Counted from the stretch's first letter, positions 1 through 7,873 are shown. The stretch: 15,405 bases of DNA from an uncultured Eubacteriales bacterium (GCA_905203455.1 CAJKVX010000018.1:1-15405); one strand, 5' to 3'. The notes: generated by a model from the sequence alone, not told the origin. A program made the numbers and translations.

Positions 1-300
1 ATAAAAATCTACTACTGTTATTGGTGGGGGTATCGCCTTTTAAAGGAATTTGTTATTAATTTTATTTAAAATTGGGTTGATGAATTTGGGTGAATTGGAG
101 TTGTTTTTTGCGGGGTTTTAGAGTTTTTGTGTGTTGAAAAATGACTTATTATGGCAGATTTCTTGTTATTTTTGTTGTTTTATGTATAATTGTGTTTAAG
201 TTGAATGAAGTTGCAAATGAGAACAAAGACAATAACATTCTGGTTACAAAATATGATGGTAAAGACGATAAGATGATTGGACTAAAAAAAATAGGGACAA
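1..300. other. Gene-poor stretch upstream of tracrRNA
   Basis: I see no supportable gene here. The frames open at the left edge close within about 25 codons on both strands, so at most the last few codons of an upstream gene could be present. A 72-codon plus-strand frame at 141-359 has a hydrophobic start but no ribosome site, and its last 50 bases lie antisense to the tracrRNA, so I do not call it. Transcription of tracrRNA should end just to the right of this stretch. Confidence 0.5.
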
Positions 301-307
301 GGGCAAG

Positions 308-335
308 AAAAAACCAGTTCCAAAAGTTGAACTGG
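308..335 (-). terminator. Intrinsic terminator of tracrRNA
   Basis: Read on the minus strand, CCAGTTC (335-329) pairs with GAACTGG (320-314) around an 8-base loop and is followed by six T residues (313-308). The hairpin doubles as the 3' stem-loop of the tracrRNA, as in other type II-A systems. Confidence 0.88.
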
Positions 336-394
336 CATACCCAAATTAATGGTGATTAGAAAAAATGTATTTGAACTTGTTATGTAATTTCTGA
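308..394 (-). ncRNA. tracrRNA of the type II-A system
   Basis: This RNA should pair with each CRISPR repeat, create the RNase III substrate and anchor the guide in Cas9. On the minus strand, 392-379 reads AGAAATTACATAAC, a perfect 14-base complement of repeat positions 9-22. It is followed by the bulge AAG and then TTCAAAT (375-369), which pairs with the repeat's GTTTGAG. This upper stem, AAG bulge and lower stem order is the same as in the Streptococcus pyogenes tracrRNA. A short imperfect stem (about 355-338) may be the nexus, and the RNA ends in a strong hairpin with a U tract. The predicted length is about 87 nt. The 5' end is inferred from the promoter at 400-428. It is transcribed away from cas9. 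Pairing, position and flanking signals agree, so I am confident of identity; the exact ends are approximate. Confidence 0.9.
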
Positions 395-404
395 CACTTA
401 TATT
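377..404 (+). promoter_or_regulatory. Probable promoter of the cas9 operon
   Basis: TTGTTA (377-382) and TATATT (399-404) are separated by 16 bases and match the consensus boxes at four and five positions. The start of transcription would fall near 411, just before the cas9 ribosome site. The -10 box almost coincides with the opposite-strand -10 box of tracrRNA, and the -35 box lies inside the tracrRNA anti-repeat. Another promoter further upstream is possible. Confidence 0.45.
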
Positions 405-428
405 AACATAAAAAAGCGAGGGTGTCAA
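400..428 (-). promoter_or_regulatory. Promoter of tracrRNA
   Basis: On the minus strand a perfect -35 TTGACA (428-423) is separated by 17 bases from TAATAT (405-400, four of six matches to the -10 consensus). This places the start of transcription near 394, directly before the anti-repeat. The -35 box lies between the cas9 ribosome site and the cas9 ATG, so polymerase here would compete with cas9 transcription. Confidence 0.75.
418..422 (+). promoter_or_regulatory. Ribosome binding site that decides the cas9 start
   Basis: GAGGG lies 11 bases before ATG 434. It overlaps the in-frame GTG at 422 and so could not serve that codon, which supports ATG 434 as the start. Confidence 0.65.
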
Positions 429-433
429 GAATT

Positions 434-3400
434 ATGGAAAAAAACTTAGAATATTTTGTGGGGCTTGATATTGGTGTTGAAAGCTGTGGGGCTTGCGTTA
501 CTGATAAGGATTATAATATTTTAAATGTTGACGGTAAAGATTTATGGACTGTTAGGCTTTTTGATAGCGCAGAAACTGCAAGTGATAGACGAGCAAAAAG
601 GGCATCAAGAAGGTTGTTGCAAAGGGAAAAGGAAAGGATTTCTTTGCTTCAAAGTTTGTTTTATGAAGAAGTGAGCAAAGTTGACCCTAATTTTTTTGCA
701 AGGCTTAAAGCAAGTTCTTTTTGGGAAGATGACAAACTTAAAGCAGGATTGAAATCTAGGAATTCATTGTTTTTTGATGACAAGTTAGATGATAAAAAGT
801 TTTACAAACTTTATCCAACTATTTACCATTTGCAAGATGAACTTTTAAAAGAGCCTGCAAAAGACATAAGGTTTTTGTATCTTGCAATTGCAAATATGTT
901 CAAACACAGAGGTAATTTTTTGCTTGAAAGTTTCAATTTGCAGGAAGATAATTTGGCAAATTTATTTAAAACTTTTAATGATAAAATTAGTGAATGTGAA
1001 GAGTTTGAGTTTTTAAAATTTAATGTAAGTGAAAATGAACTTGATAAAATTTTAAAAATTGAACAAGAACTGGCAGAAAAGCCATTAAAAACAAGCGTGC
1101 TTGAACAAAAATTTAGTGCTGTTTTTGAAAATGTTAATTCAAACCAAAAGGCATTAATTAAGGCCATTTGTGGTGGAAAGATAAATTTAAAAGCAATCTT
1201 TGAACAAAAAGCGTCAAAAACAAAAGGAAAAAGTGAAGAAAATGAGTTTGCTTGCGAGGCAAAAATTGATAATTTTGGGGTTGATGATAGCGTTATTGAG
1301 CAATTTTTGCTAGAAGTTGAAGAAGAAAGCCAAAATGCAAGTGAAATTTTGGAACTGGCAAAAAATGTTTATGACAGAATTGTGTTTAAAAAACTTCTTG
1401 GCAATGAAGATTATTTCTGCAGTGCCATGAAAAATAGGTATTTTGAGCACAAAAAGCAACTTAAAAACTTTAAAGAAGTAATAAAAAAGTTTTACCCTGA
1501 AAGTTATTCACAAGTGTTCAAAATAGCAGATTCAAAAATTAACAACTATGTTAAATATATTAAAGGGTCAAGAACGGCTGACGAGGGCACAAGCAAAGAT
1601 TCAGCAAAATGCAGCCGTGCAGAGTTTTACACTTATGTTAAAAAGTTGTTAGAAAGCAAAAAAGAATGCACAGAACAAAAAGAAGTTGCAGAAATTTTAA
1701 ACGAGATTGAGAATAATAACTTTTTGTTAAAGTTAAGGATAAATGAAAATTCAACCATTCCTTACCAAATTAACAAGATTGCACTTATTAAAATGCTTGA
1801 AAATTCTCAATCTAAATTTCCGTTTTTATTAAAAGTTGATGAAAGTGGATTAAGTGTTAAAGACAAAATTGTTTCAATTTTTGAATTTAGAATTCCTTAT
1901 TTTGTTGGCCCATTATCTAAGAAAAACAGCCAAAACGCATGGATTGAAAAGAAACTAAACGAAAAAATTTATCCTTGGAATTTTGAAAAAGTTGTTGATT
2001 TAGAAAAATGCGAGAAGGAATTTATAAAAAGAATGCAAAACAGTTGCACTTATCTTCAACAAGAACCTGTTTTGCCTAAAAACTCACTGCTTTATTGTGA
2101 GTATATGGTTTTAAGTGAACTTAATAACATAAAAATCAACGGAGAAAAACTTGACAGAGAAACAAAACAGCAAATATTTGAACTTTTTAAAATTCATGGT
2201 ATTGTAAAAATTAGTCAAATCAAGTCAATGCTTAAACAAAATGGCAAGGTTAGCCTTGACCAAGATGTTGTAATCTCAGGGATTGACGAAAATAAATTTA
2301 ACTGCAATTATAATATTTACAAGCAATTTAACAATATTTTAAATGGTGAAATTGAGAGCAAAAGAAATGAAGTTGAGGACATTATTTATTATGCCACTGT
2401 TATAAGTGATAAACTTCGTTTTGAAAAATGGTTATCAAAAAACTATGGTGCAATGCTTACAAATGCGCAAATCAAGAAAATTAAAGGATTAAAAATTGAA
2501 GGCTGGGGCAAATTTAGCAAGAAATTTTTAGATGGAATTGTTGGAATTGACACAAAAACTGGCGAAGCAAGAACCATTATTGATTTAATGAGAGATAACT
2601 CACTTAACCTTATGGAAATATTGTTTAATTACGATTTTAGTGAGGCTTTTTCGGCTCTTAAAGTTAAAAATGACGCATCTTTAAAGATTACATATAAAGA
2701 TGTTGAAGACCTTTACTGTTCACCAGCAGTTAAGCGTGGGGTTTATCAGGCAGTTCAAATTGTAAATGAATATGAAAGAATTCTTGGCAAAAAACCAGCA
2801 AAAATTTTTGTTGAGGTAACAAGAGGGGAAGATAATTTAAATAATAACGACAAAAATGAAAGAAAGAAGAAATTGCTTGAAATTTACAAACAAGTTGATA
2901 AAAGCATGTTTGATGAAGATTTTGTAGCCCTAAAAGAAAGACTTGAAAATGAGGATAATAGCAAACTTAACAGTGAAAGGTTGTTTTTATATTACACACA
3001 GGGTGGCAAGTGTATGTATTCAGGCGAGCCTATTAATTTTGAAACCGAGTTGTTTTCTTCAACTTGCGACATTGACCATATTATTCCACAAAGCGTGTTT
3101 AAAGATGATAGTCTTAATAACAAAGTTTTAGTTAAAAGGACATATAATGAAAGCAAAACCAACCTTAGGCTTGTTCCAAAAGTATATCAAACTAAAATGG
3201 AAGGCTATTGGAGAATTTTAAACAAAAACGGGATGATATCAAATGAAAAATTGAACAGACTTATAAGAACAACAGAGTATTCACCAGAAGAACTCAAAGA
3301 ATTTGCTTCAAGGCAGTTGATTTTTACGGGGCAAACGAATAAGGCAGTTATTGATTTATTTAAGTCTGTTTATGGTGAAGACAAGGTGATTTTCAGTAAG

Positions 3401-4657
3401 GCTAAGTTTGTTAGTGCGTTTAGAAATTGCGAATTTGAATTTGATAAAGATATTGAGTTTAAAAATTTGCTTTTTGCAGATGAATTGAAACAAAGCCTTG
3501 TAAAAAACCGTGAACTTAATGACCTTCACCACGCAAAAGATGCCTATTTAAACATTGTTGTTGGAAATGTTTTTTATGAAAAATATACAAAGAAATTTTA
3601 TTTAAAAGATAATAGCAATTATAATTTTAACTTAAACAATGCCTTTAAGTTTGATACCCCAGGGGTTTTTGAAAAAGACAAGCACATTAAAACTATTATA
3701 GGAATGATGAACAAAAACACCCCAACCGTAACCTTTCTTTCAAGGCAAGAGAAAGGAAAGTTTTATGATGAAACTTTGTACGGAATAAAAAAACATCAAA
3801 AAGATTTTAAAACACTTGATGAAATAAAAGAGTATGTTGAAACTAATAAAAATGCCAATGATAAAATTCCCCTTAAATCTTTTAAAAACCCGCTTAGTCA
3901 AACAATAAAATACGGTTATTACAACAGTGCAAAAACAAGCTATTTCACATTAATTAAAAACACTAAAAATGGTCAAAAAACCATAGTTGCCGTTGATTAT
4001 TTATATTGTAAAGATTTTAAAAATCAAGATGATTTGAAAAGATATATTATAAACAAATTAGGGCATGCAAATTTTGAAATTGTAATAGATAAAATTAACA
4101 TTGGCTCAATTTTTAAAATTGGTTGCGGATTGTTTAAACTTGCAGGAAAAACTGGAGAACAACTTAAATTGCACAATTTCAACCAGCTATATTTGCCTAA
4201 CAAGTTTAATAGATATTTTAAATTGGTCTCAAAAACCCTAATTAAGCTTAATAAAGGTGTTGAACCTGTTTTGCAAGATGGAAAAATTGTTGTAAACCAA
4301 AACAGACTTGGCGAAATTGATTATGTAACAAAAGAAGAAAATCTTGATTTATTTAAGGCATTAATAAACCATTTTAATAAGCCAATTTATAACTACATTT
4401 CAACCTTTAAAACAATAGCAAAACATCTTATAAACAACATTGAAAATTTTGTAAATCTTGATATTCAACAACAAATATTGCTAACTAGCGAGCTTTTAAA
4501 GGTAATAAATGGTAAAAGCGGAGGCAATTTAAAGGCAATTGGGCTGAAGGCAAATTCTGGAATAATAAGAATGTCTCAAAACATAAATAAAGATTTGCCA
4601 ATTAGGCTTGTGCATTATTCAAAAACAGGGCATTATTGCAGGGAGATTACCATTTAA
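434..4657 (+). CDS. cas9: CRISPR-associated endonuclease Cas9, type II-A
   Basis: RNA-guided nuclease that cuts both strands of target DNA; HNH cuts the guide-paired strand and RuvC the other. The protein has 1407 residues from ATG 434, within the usual type II-A range. RuvC-I is at residues 10-17 with catalytic D12. An arginine-rich bridge helix follows near residues 50-70. RuvC-II has E794 in FVEVTRGE. The HNH motif DIDHIIPQ holds D881 and H882, with N905 at the position of S. pyogenes N863. RuvC-III has H1033 and D1036 in HHAKDAYL. The end (VHYSKTGHY near the C-terminus) resembles the VHQS.TGLYE tail of type II-A PAM-interacting domains. All nuclease residues are present, so it should be active. 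One oddity is that the usual GWAV after RuvC-I reads GACV. It is the first gene of the cas operon, and its stop codon touches the cas1 ATG. The PAM cannot be read from sequence alone. Confidence 0.98.
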   Translation: MEKNLEYFVGLDIGVESCGACVTDKDYNILNVDGKDLWTVRLFDSAETASDRRAKRASRRLLQREKERISLLQSLFYEEVSKVDPNFFARLKASSFWEDDKLKAGLKSRNSLFFDDKLDDKKFYKLYPTIYHLQDELLKEPAKDIRFLYLAIANMFKHRGNFLLESFNLQEDNLANLFKTFNDKISECEEFEFLKFNVSENELDKILKIEQELAEKPLKTSVLEQKFSAVFENVNSNQKALIKAICGGKINLKAIFEQKASKTKGKSEENEFACEAKIDNFGVDDSVIEQFLLEVEEESQNASEILELAKNVYDRIVFKKLLGNEDYFCSAMKNRYFEHKKQLKNFKEVIKKFYPESYSQVFKIADSKINNYVKYIKGSRTADEGTSKDSAKCSRAEFYTYVKKLLESKKECTEQKEVAEILNEIENNNFLLKLRINENSTIPYQINKIALIKMLENSQSKFPFLLKVDESGLSVKDKIVSIFEFRIPYFVGPLSKKNSQNAWIEKKLNEKIYPWNFEKVVDLEKCEKEFIKRMQNSCTYLQQEPVLPKNSLLYCEYMVLSELNNIKINGEKLDRETKQQIFELFKIHGIVKISQIKSMLKQNGKVSLDQDVVISGIDENKFNCNYNIYKQFNNILNGEIESKRNEVEDIIYYATVISDKLRFEKWLSKNYGAMLTNAQIKKIKGLKIEGWGKFSKKFLDGIVGIDTKTGEARTIIDLMRDNSLNLMEILFNYDFSEAFSALKVKNDASLKITYKDVEDLYCSPAVKRGVYQAVQIVNEYERILGKKPAKIFVEVTRGEDNLNNNDKNERKKKLLEIYKQVDKSMFDEDFVALKERLENEDNSKLNSERLFLYYTQGGKCMYSGEPINFETELFSSTCDIDHIIPQSVFKDDSLNNKVLVKRTYNESKTNLRLVPKVYQTKMEGYWRILNKNGMISNEKLNRLIRTTEYSPEELKEFASRQLIFTGQTNKAVIDLFKSVYGEDKVIFSKAKFVSAFRNCEFEFDKDIEFKNLLFADELKQSLVKNRELNDLHHAKDAYLNIVVGNVFYEKYTKKFYLKDNSNYNFNLNNAFKFDTPGVFEKDKHIKTIIGMMNKNTPTVTFLSRQEKGKFYDETLYGIKKHQKDFKTLDEIKEYVETNKNANDKIPLKSFKNPLSQTIKYGYYNSAKTSYFTLIKNTKNGQKTIVAVDYLYCKDFKNQDDLKRYIINKLGHANFEIVIDKINIGSIFKIGCGLFKLAGKTGEQLKLHNFNQLYLPNKFNRYFKLVSKTLIKLNKGVEPVLQDGKIVVNQNRLGEIDYVTKEENLDLFKALINHFNKPIYNYISTFKTIAKHLINNIENFVNLDIQQQILLTSELLKVINGKSGGNLKAIGLKANSGIIRMSQNINKDLPIRLVHYSKTGHYCREITI

Positions 4658-5521
4658 ATGGGTTTCAGAACGGTTGTAATAAATAGCAGATGCAAGCTTG
4701 AATTAAAGCTTGGCTATATGGTTGTGAGAAGTGAAGACACTAAAAGAATTTTTATTGATGAAATTTCAACTCTGCTTATTCACTCAACGGCGGTGGCAAT
4801 AACCACTTCGCTTTTAAGTGAACTAATTAAAAGAAATGTAAAGGTTGTGTTTTGTGATGAAAAACATAATCCCCAAGCCGAGCTTTTGCCATATTATGGC
4901 AGTTATAATAATTCGCTTAAATTAAAGCAACAACTTGGTTGGAGTGAACAAACAAAACAAATTGTTTGGACAAAAATTATCTCACAAAAAATAATAAACC
5001 AAGCAAAATTATTGCTTAATTTAAACAAAAAAGAGCAAGCTAGCAAACTTTTTGTTTATGCTGAACAAATTGAACTTAATGACACAACTAATAGAGAAGG
5101 TCACGCCGCAAAATTGTATTTTGCAACACTTTTTGGTTCTTCTTGGAACAGAAATGGTGGAGATTTTTATAGCAAAGCACTAAACTATGGTTACACAATT
5201 TTGCTTTCAACCTTTAACCGCGAAATTGCAAAGCTTGGTTTTTTAACTCAGCTTGGAATATGGCATGACAATCAGTTTAACGATTTTAACTTGTCTTGCG
5301 ATTTAATGGAACCGTTCAGACCCTTGGTTGACCAAATTGTTATTAATTTAACACCTGAAGACACTCAATTTAAGTCTGCACTTTTAAAAATGAATGAATT
5401 GCAGGTTTATATTGACGGAAAAACTATGTTTTTAGAAAATGCTATTGAAACTTACATTAAAAGTGTAATTTCAGCGTTAAATCAAAATAATGTGGATATT
5501 ATGAAAAATTATGAGTTATAG
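4658..5521 (+). CDS. cas1: CRISPR adaptation integrase Cas1, type II
   Basis: Integrase subunit that, with Cas2, inserts new spacers at the leader end of the array. The 287 residues show the family's order: a beta-rich N-terminal part, then the helical catalytic part. The metal-binding residues appear as E147 (in NREGHAAK), H203 (in IWHDNQFNDF) and E218 (in LMEPFRPLVD). Length and motifs match type II-A Cas1. The ATG follows the cas9 stop with no gap. A weak GGGAG at 4641-4645, 12 bases upstream, suggests coupled translation. The gene overlaps cas2 by 11 bases, so the two proteins are probably made from one message. Confidence 0.97.
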   Translation: MGFRTVVINSRCKLELKLGYMVVRSEDTKRIFIDEISTLLIHSTAVAITTSLLSELIKRNVKVVFCDEKHNPQAELLPYYGSYNNSLKLKQQLGWSEQTKQIVWTKIISQKIINQAKLLLNLNKKEQASKLFVYAEQIELNDTTNREGHAAKLYFATLFGSSWNRNGGDFYSKALNYGYTILLSTFNREIAKLGFLTQLGIWHDNQFNDFNLSCDLMEPFRPLVDQIVINLTPEDTQFKSALLKMNELQVYIDGKTMFLENAIETYIKSVISALNQNNVDIMKNYEL

Positions 5522-5831
5522 ATTTATGAGAATGGTTATATTTTTTGACTTGCCCCAAATAAGTGAGGCAGATAAACGGGAATACAGAAATTTTCACAAA
5601 TTTTTGGTAAAAAATGGTTTTTTAATGATGCAAAATTCGGTGTATTCAAAAATTCTCTTAAACGCATCAAACATGAACTCAGTTAAAAATATAATAACCA
5701 AAAACTTGCCAAAACAGGGAAATGTTCAGCTTTTGTGTATAACAGAAAAACAATTTGCAGGAATTGAGTTTTTGGTTGGCAAAAAAATTTCAGATGTTAT
5801 TGATTCAGACAAAAGGGTAATAGAATTATGA
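5511..5831 (+). CDS. cas2: CRISPR adaptation protein Cas2, type II
   Basis: Small ferredoxin-like dimer that bridges two Cas1 dimers in the spacer-integration complex. The 106 residues begin MSYRFMRMVIFFDLP, a typical type II-A Cas2 first strand with the conserved Asp at residue 13, followed by the GFLMMQNSVYSK segment usual for this family. The start at 5511 is preferred over later Met codons because the residues before MRM match the family. It overlaps the end of cas1 by 11 bases, and its TGA stop overlaps the csn2 ATG as ATGA, showing a tightly coupled operon. Confidence 0.96.
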   Translation: MSYRFMRMVIFFDLPQISEADKREYRNFHKFLVKNGFLMMQNSVYSKILLNASNMNSVKNIITKNLPKQGNVQLLCITEKQFAGIEFLVGKKISDVIDSDKRVIEL

Positions 5832-6514
5832 AACTTGCGCATTTAAATTTAGAGCATCCGCTGGATTTTTCAAACGCAGAAATTCAAACATTAATATTAG
5901 AGTCTCCGCAGTTTTTTCTAGATTTTGTTTTTGAATTAAAGCAACAAAGTGAGGGGCAGGTGGGGCGTTTTGTGTTGTCAAGTCAAGATAAAAATTTAGA
6001 TATTGACGATTATGTTGAAATTTTAACAAGCCCTTTTGAAGTGTCGCTAAATTCAAAGAAAATTCAAAATTTAATTACAAAACAACTGCAACAGGTTTCA
6101 CAAATGTCAAATTTTCAAAAACAATTTGAAGACATGGCTAATCAAATAAATTTATACCTTAAAGACCTTTCATCTGAAATAGACTTGCCAATAAAAGTGG
6201 GTGAATATTCAAATGAAAATTTAATAAAAAATGCAACTTTCACAGTTGAACAAGATAATAGTTTTTATGAAAATCTTGTCAATTACATCAATTGCCTGCT
6301 TGAGCTCACAAAAGTCAAACTGCTTGTTATGGTGAACTTCAAAAACTTTATTCCAAATGAAAACAGTGAGGAGTTCTTAAAGTTTTTAGAATACACAAAC
6401 CTTAAGGTTTTGTTTGTTGAAAGCATAGAGTTGCAAACCGCATTCGCTACCCCGCAAACCACTATTATAGACAATGATTTATGTGAAATAATAAAAAACG
6501 GCAACGCAACATAA
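5828..6514 (+). CDS. csn2: CRISPR adaptation protein Csn2, type II-A
   Basis: Csn2 is the signature of subtype II-A. It forms a ring-shaped tetramer that holds DNA ends and is required for spacer acquisition. The 228 residues are close to the family's usual size. It has a weakly conserved N-terminal strand region, a helical middle rich in Gln and Asn, and a C-terminal VMVNFKNF segment followed by VLFVES and IIDNDLCEII, which resemble the conserved Csn2 C-terminal strands and helix. Position after cas2 with an ATGA overlap supports the call strongly, because sequence conservation in Csn2 is low. No terminator is visible between this gene and the array leader. Confidence 0.88.
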   Translation: MKLAHLNLEHPLDFSNAEIQTLILESPQFFLDFVFELKQQSEGQVGRFVLSSQDKNLDIDDYVEILTSPFEVSLNSKKIQNLITKQLQQVSQMSNFQKQFEDMANQINLYLKDLSSEIDLPIKVGEYSNENLIKNATFTVEQDNSFYENLVNYINCLLELTKVKLLVMVNFKNFIPNENSEEFLKFLEYTNLKVLFVESIELQTAFATPQTTIIDNDLCEIIKNGNAT

Positions 6515-6602
6515 GCCGCCTTTCCCACTCAAAAAAATCAAAACATATAAAAATTAAAACTGACTAAATAAAATATTAAAATGAAAGTCAACCCCAGCCA
6601 TG

Positions 6603-6631
6603 TTGACAATCGCCTTCAAATTTTATAAAAT
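6603..6631 (+). promoter_or_regulatory. CRISPR array promoter
   Basis: A perfect TTGACA (6603-6608), a 17-base spacer and TAAAAT (6626-6631, five of six) place the start of the pre-crRNA near 6638. That is about 57 bases before the first repeat, so the whole leader hairpin at 6653-6719 would be transcribed. Confidence 0.78.
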
Positions 6632-6652
6632 AAATAAAGGCTTAGTAAAACA

Positions 6653-6719
6653 AGTAGAAATTACATAAAAGGTGCTTTCAAAACCTAAAATGAGGTTTGA
6701 GAGTTATGTAATTTCTACT
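6653..6719 (+). other. Leader anti-repeat and first-repeat hairpin
   Basis: The transcribed leader contains AGTAGAAATTACATAA (6653-6668), a perfect complement of first-repeat bases 6704-6719. After a six-base bulge AAGGTG (6669-6674), CTTTC (6675-6679), a single bulged A and AAACCT (6681-6686) pair with AGGTTTGAGAG (6693-6703) around the loop AAAATG (6687-6692). This gives 27 pairs, one of them G-U. The arm resembles the tracrRNA anti-repeat but matches the repeat's upper stem over 16 bases rather than 14. The stretch from 6640 also resembles the complement of the repeat's 3' end, so it looks like a degenerate inverted repeat copy. No nexus or terminator hairpin follows, so it is not a second complete tracrRNA. 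The leader ends in AAATGAG, close to the ATTTGAG leader anchor known in streptococcal type II-A loci. Confidence 0.8.
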
Positions 6720-7840
6720 AGGTCTAAACAAAAACAATATTAGCAAATACAAGTCTAAGGTTTGAGAGTTATGTAATTTCTACTAGGTCTAAACCTCAGG
6801 TATCATACATATTTGATATTATACGTTTGAGAGTTATGTAATTTCTACTAGGTCTAAACGCAGAATGTTGAAAGCACTCTTATTGGTGTGTTTGAGAGTT
6901 ATGTAATTTCTACTAGGTCTAAACAAAATGCTACTCTTAACTCTTTGAATGACCGTTTGAGAGTTATGTAATTTCTACTAGGTCTAAACTAAAGTGAAAT
7001 TGTATATTTGTCAATCAGTGTTTGAGAGTTATGTAATTTCTACTAGGTCTAAACCACCGAAAGGAAGCATCAACTTACACCTTTGTTTGAGAGTTATGTA
7101 ATTTCTACTAGGTCTAAACTGGAAAAGTGCCGAAAATTTAATACAGTATCGTTTGAGAGTTATGTAATTTCTACTAGGTCTAAACTTTCTGTTACAGATT
7201 GCACAATCATGTTGTGTTTGAGAGTTATGTAATTTCTACTAGGTCTAAACTAAAACGCTTGACAATTTAACACGCAAGCAGGTTTGAGAGTTATGTAATT
7301 TCTACTAGGTCTAAACTTTGGTAGCGGGCGAGATTGCTAAACTGTAGTTTGAGAGTTATGTAATTTCTACTAGGTCTAAACTCCACCATTTTTGCTTAAT
7401 TGCTAAACTGTAGTTTGAGAGTTATGTAATTTCTACTAGGTCTAAACTTGCATTACAATTTGAGAAAGAGTTTACTAAGTTTGAGAGTTATGTAATTTCT
7501 ACTAGGTCTAAACTATCAGTGTTTTGAGATAATGTTTCGCCTGCGTTTGAGAGTTATGTAATTTCTACTAGGTCTAAACTATCAAGCAGAACTTATCCGC
7601 AGACTTGGTAGTTTGAGAGTTATGTAATTTCTACTAGGTCTAAACAAACAAGGAGGTAGCATAGATGGTAAGAAAGTTTGAGAGTTATGTAATTTCTACT
7701 AGGTCTAAACCAGCATTTGTTGTTGTAGGCTTGTCCACAAGTTTGAGAGTTATGTAATTTCTACTAGGTCTAAACACTTTTGCAACCTGGTATGAAAAGT
7801 TTTTTGTTTGAGAGTTGTGTAATTGACTTAGTAAAGATTT
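6695..7840 (+). CRISPR. Type II-A CRISPR array, 18 repeats and 17 spacers
   Basis: Seventeen identical 35-base repeats begin GTTTGAGAGTTATGTAATTT and end ACTAGGTCTAAAC. A diverged eighteenth (7806-7840) ends the array. Repeats start at 6695, 6760, 6825, 6890, 6955, 7020, 7085, 7151, 7216, 7282, 7347, 7413, 7479, 7545, 7611, 7676, 7741 and 7806. Spacers are 30 bases, except numbers 7, 9, 11, 12, 13 and 14, which are 31. The diverged repeat at the right, the cas genes and promoter at the left, and the tracrRNA pairing all say transcription runs left to right and the newest spacer is at 6730-6759. Repeat bases 9-22 pair with the tracrRNA. Seventeen unbroken repeats suggest an active or recently active locus. 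Spacers 10 and 11 share their last 14 bases. I see no spacer that matches the rest of this window. Confidence 0.99.
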
Positions 7841-7873
7841 TAGTTCTTATGTGTGGGGGCAAAAGAGGGGTTG

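Noticed and set aside
141..359. 72-codon plus-strand frame with a hydrophobic start
   Set aside because: It has no ribosome site or promoter, and its end is antisense to the tracrRNA and its terminator, whose structure explains the sequence better.
422..433. GTG start for Cas9, four codons upstream
   Set aside because: The ribosome site GAGGG overlaps this GTG, while ATG 434 is 11 bases downstream of it and gives a typical Cas9 N-terminus.
6653..6692. Second tracrRNA gene in the leader
   Set aside because: Only the anti-repeat arm is present; there is no nexus or terminator hairpin before the first repeat. A leader hairpin fits better.
6708..6719. Repeat core GTAATTTCTACT resembles the core of Cas12a (type V-A) repeats
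   Set aside because: The second stem arm GTAGA that Cas12a repeats need is missing, no cas12a gene is present, and the repeat matches the type II tracrRNA. Probably convergence.
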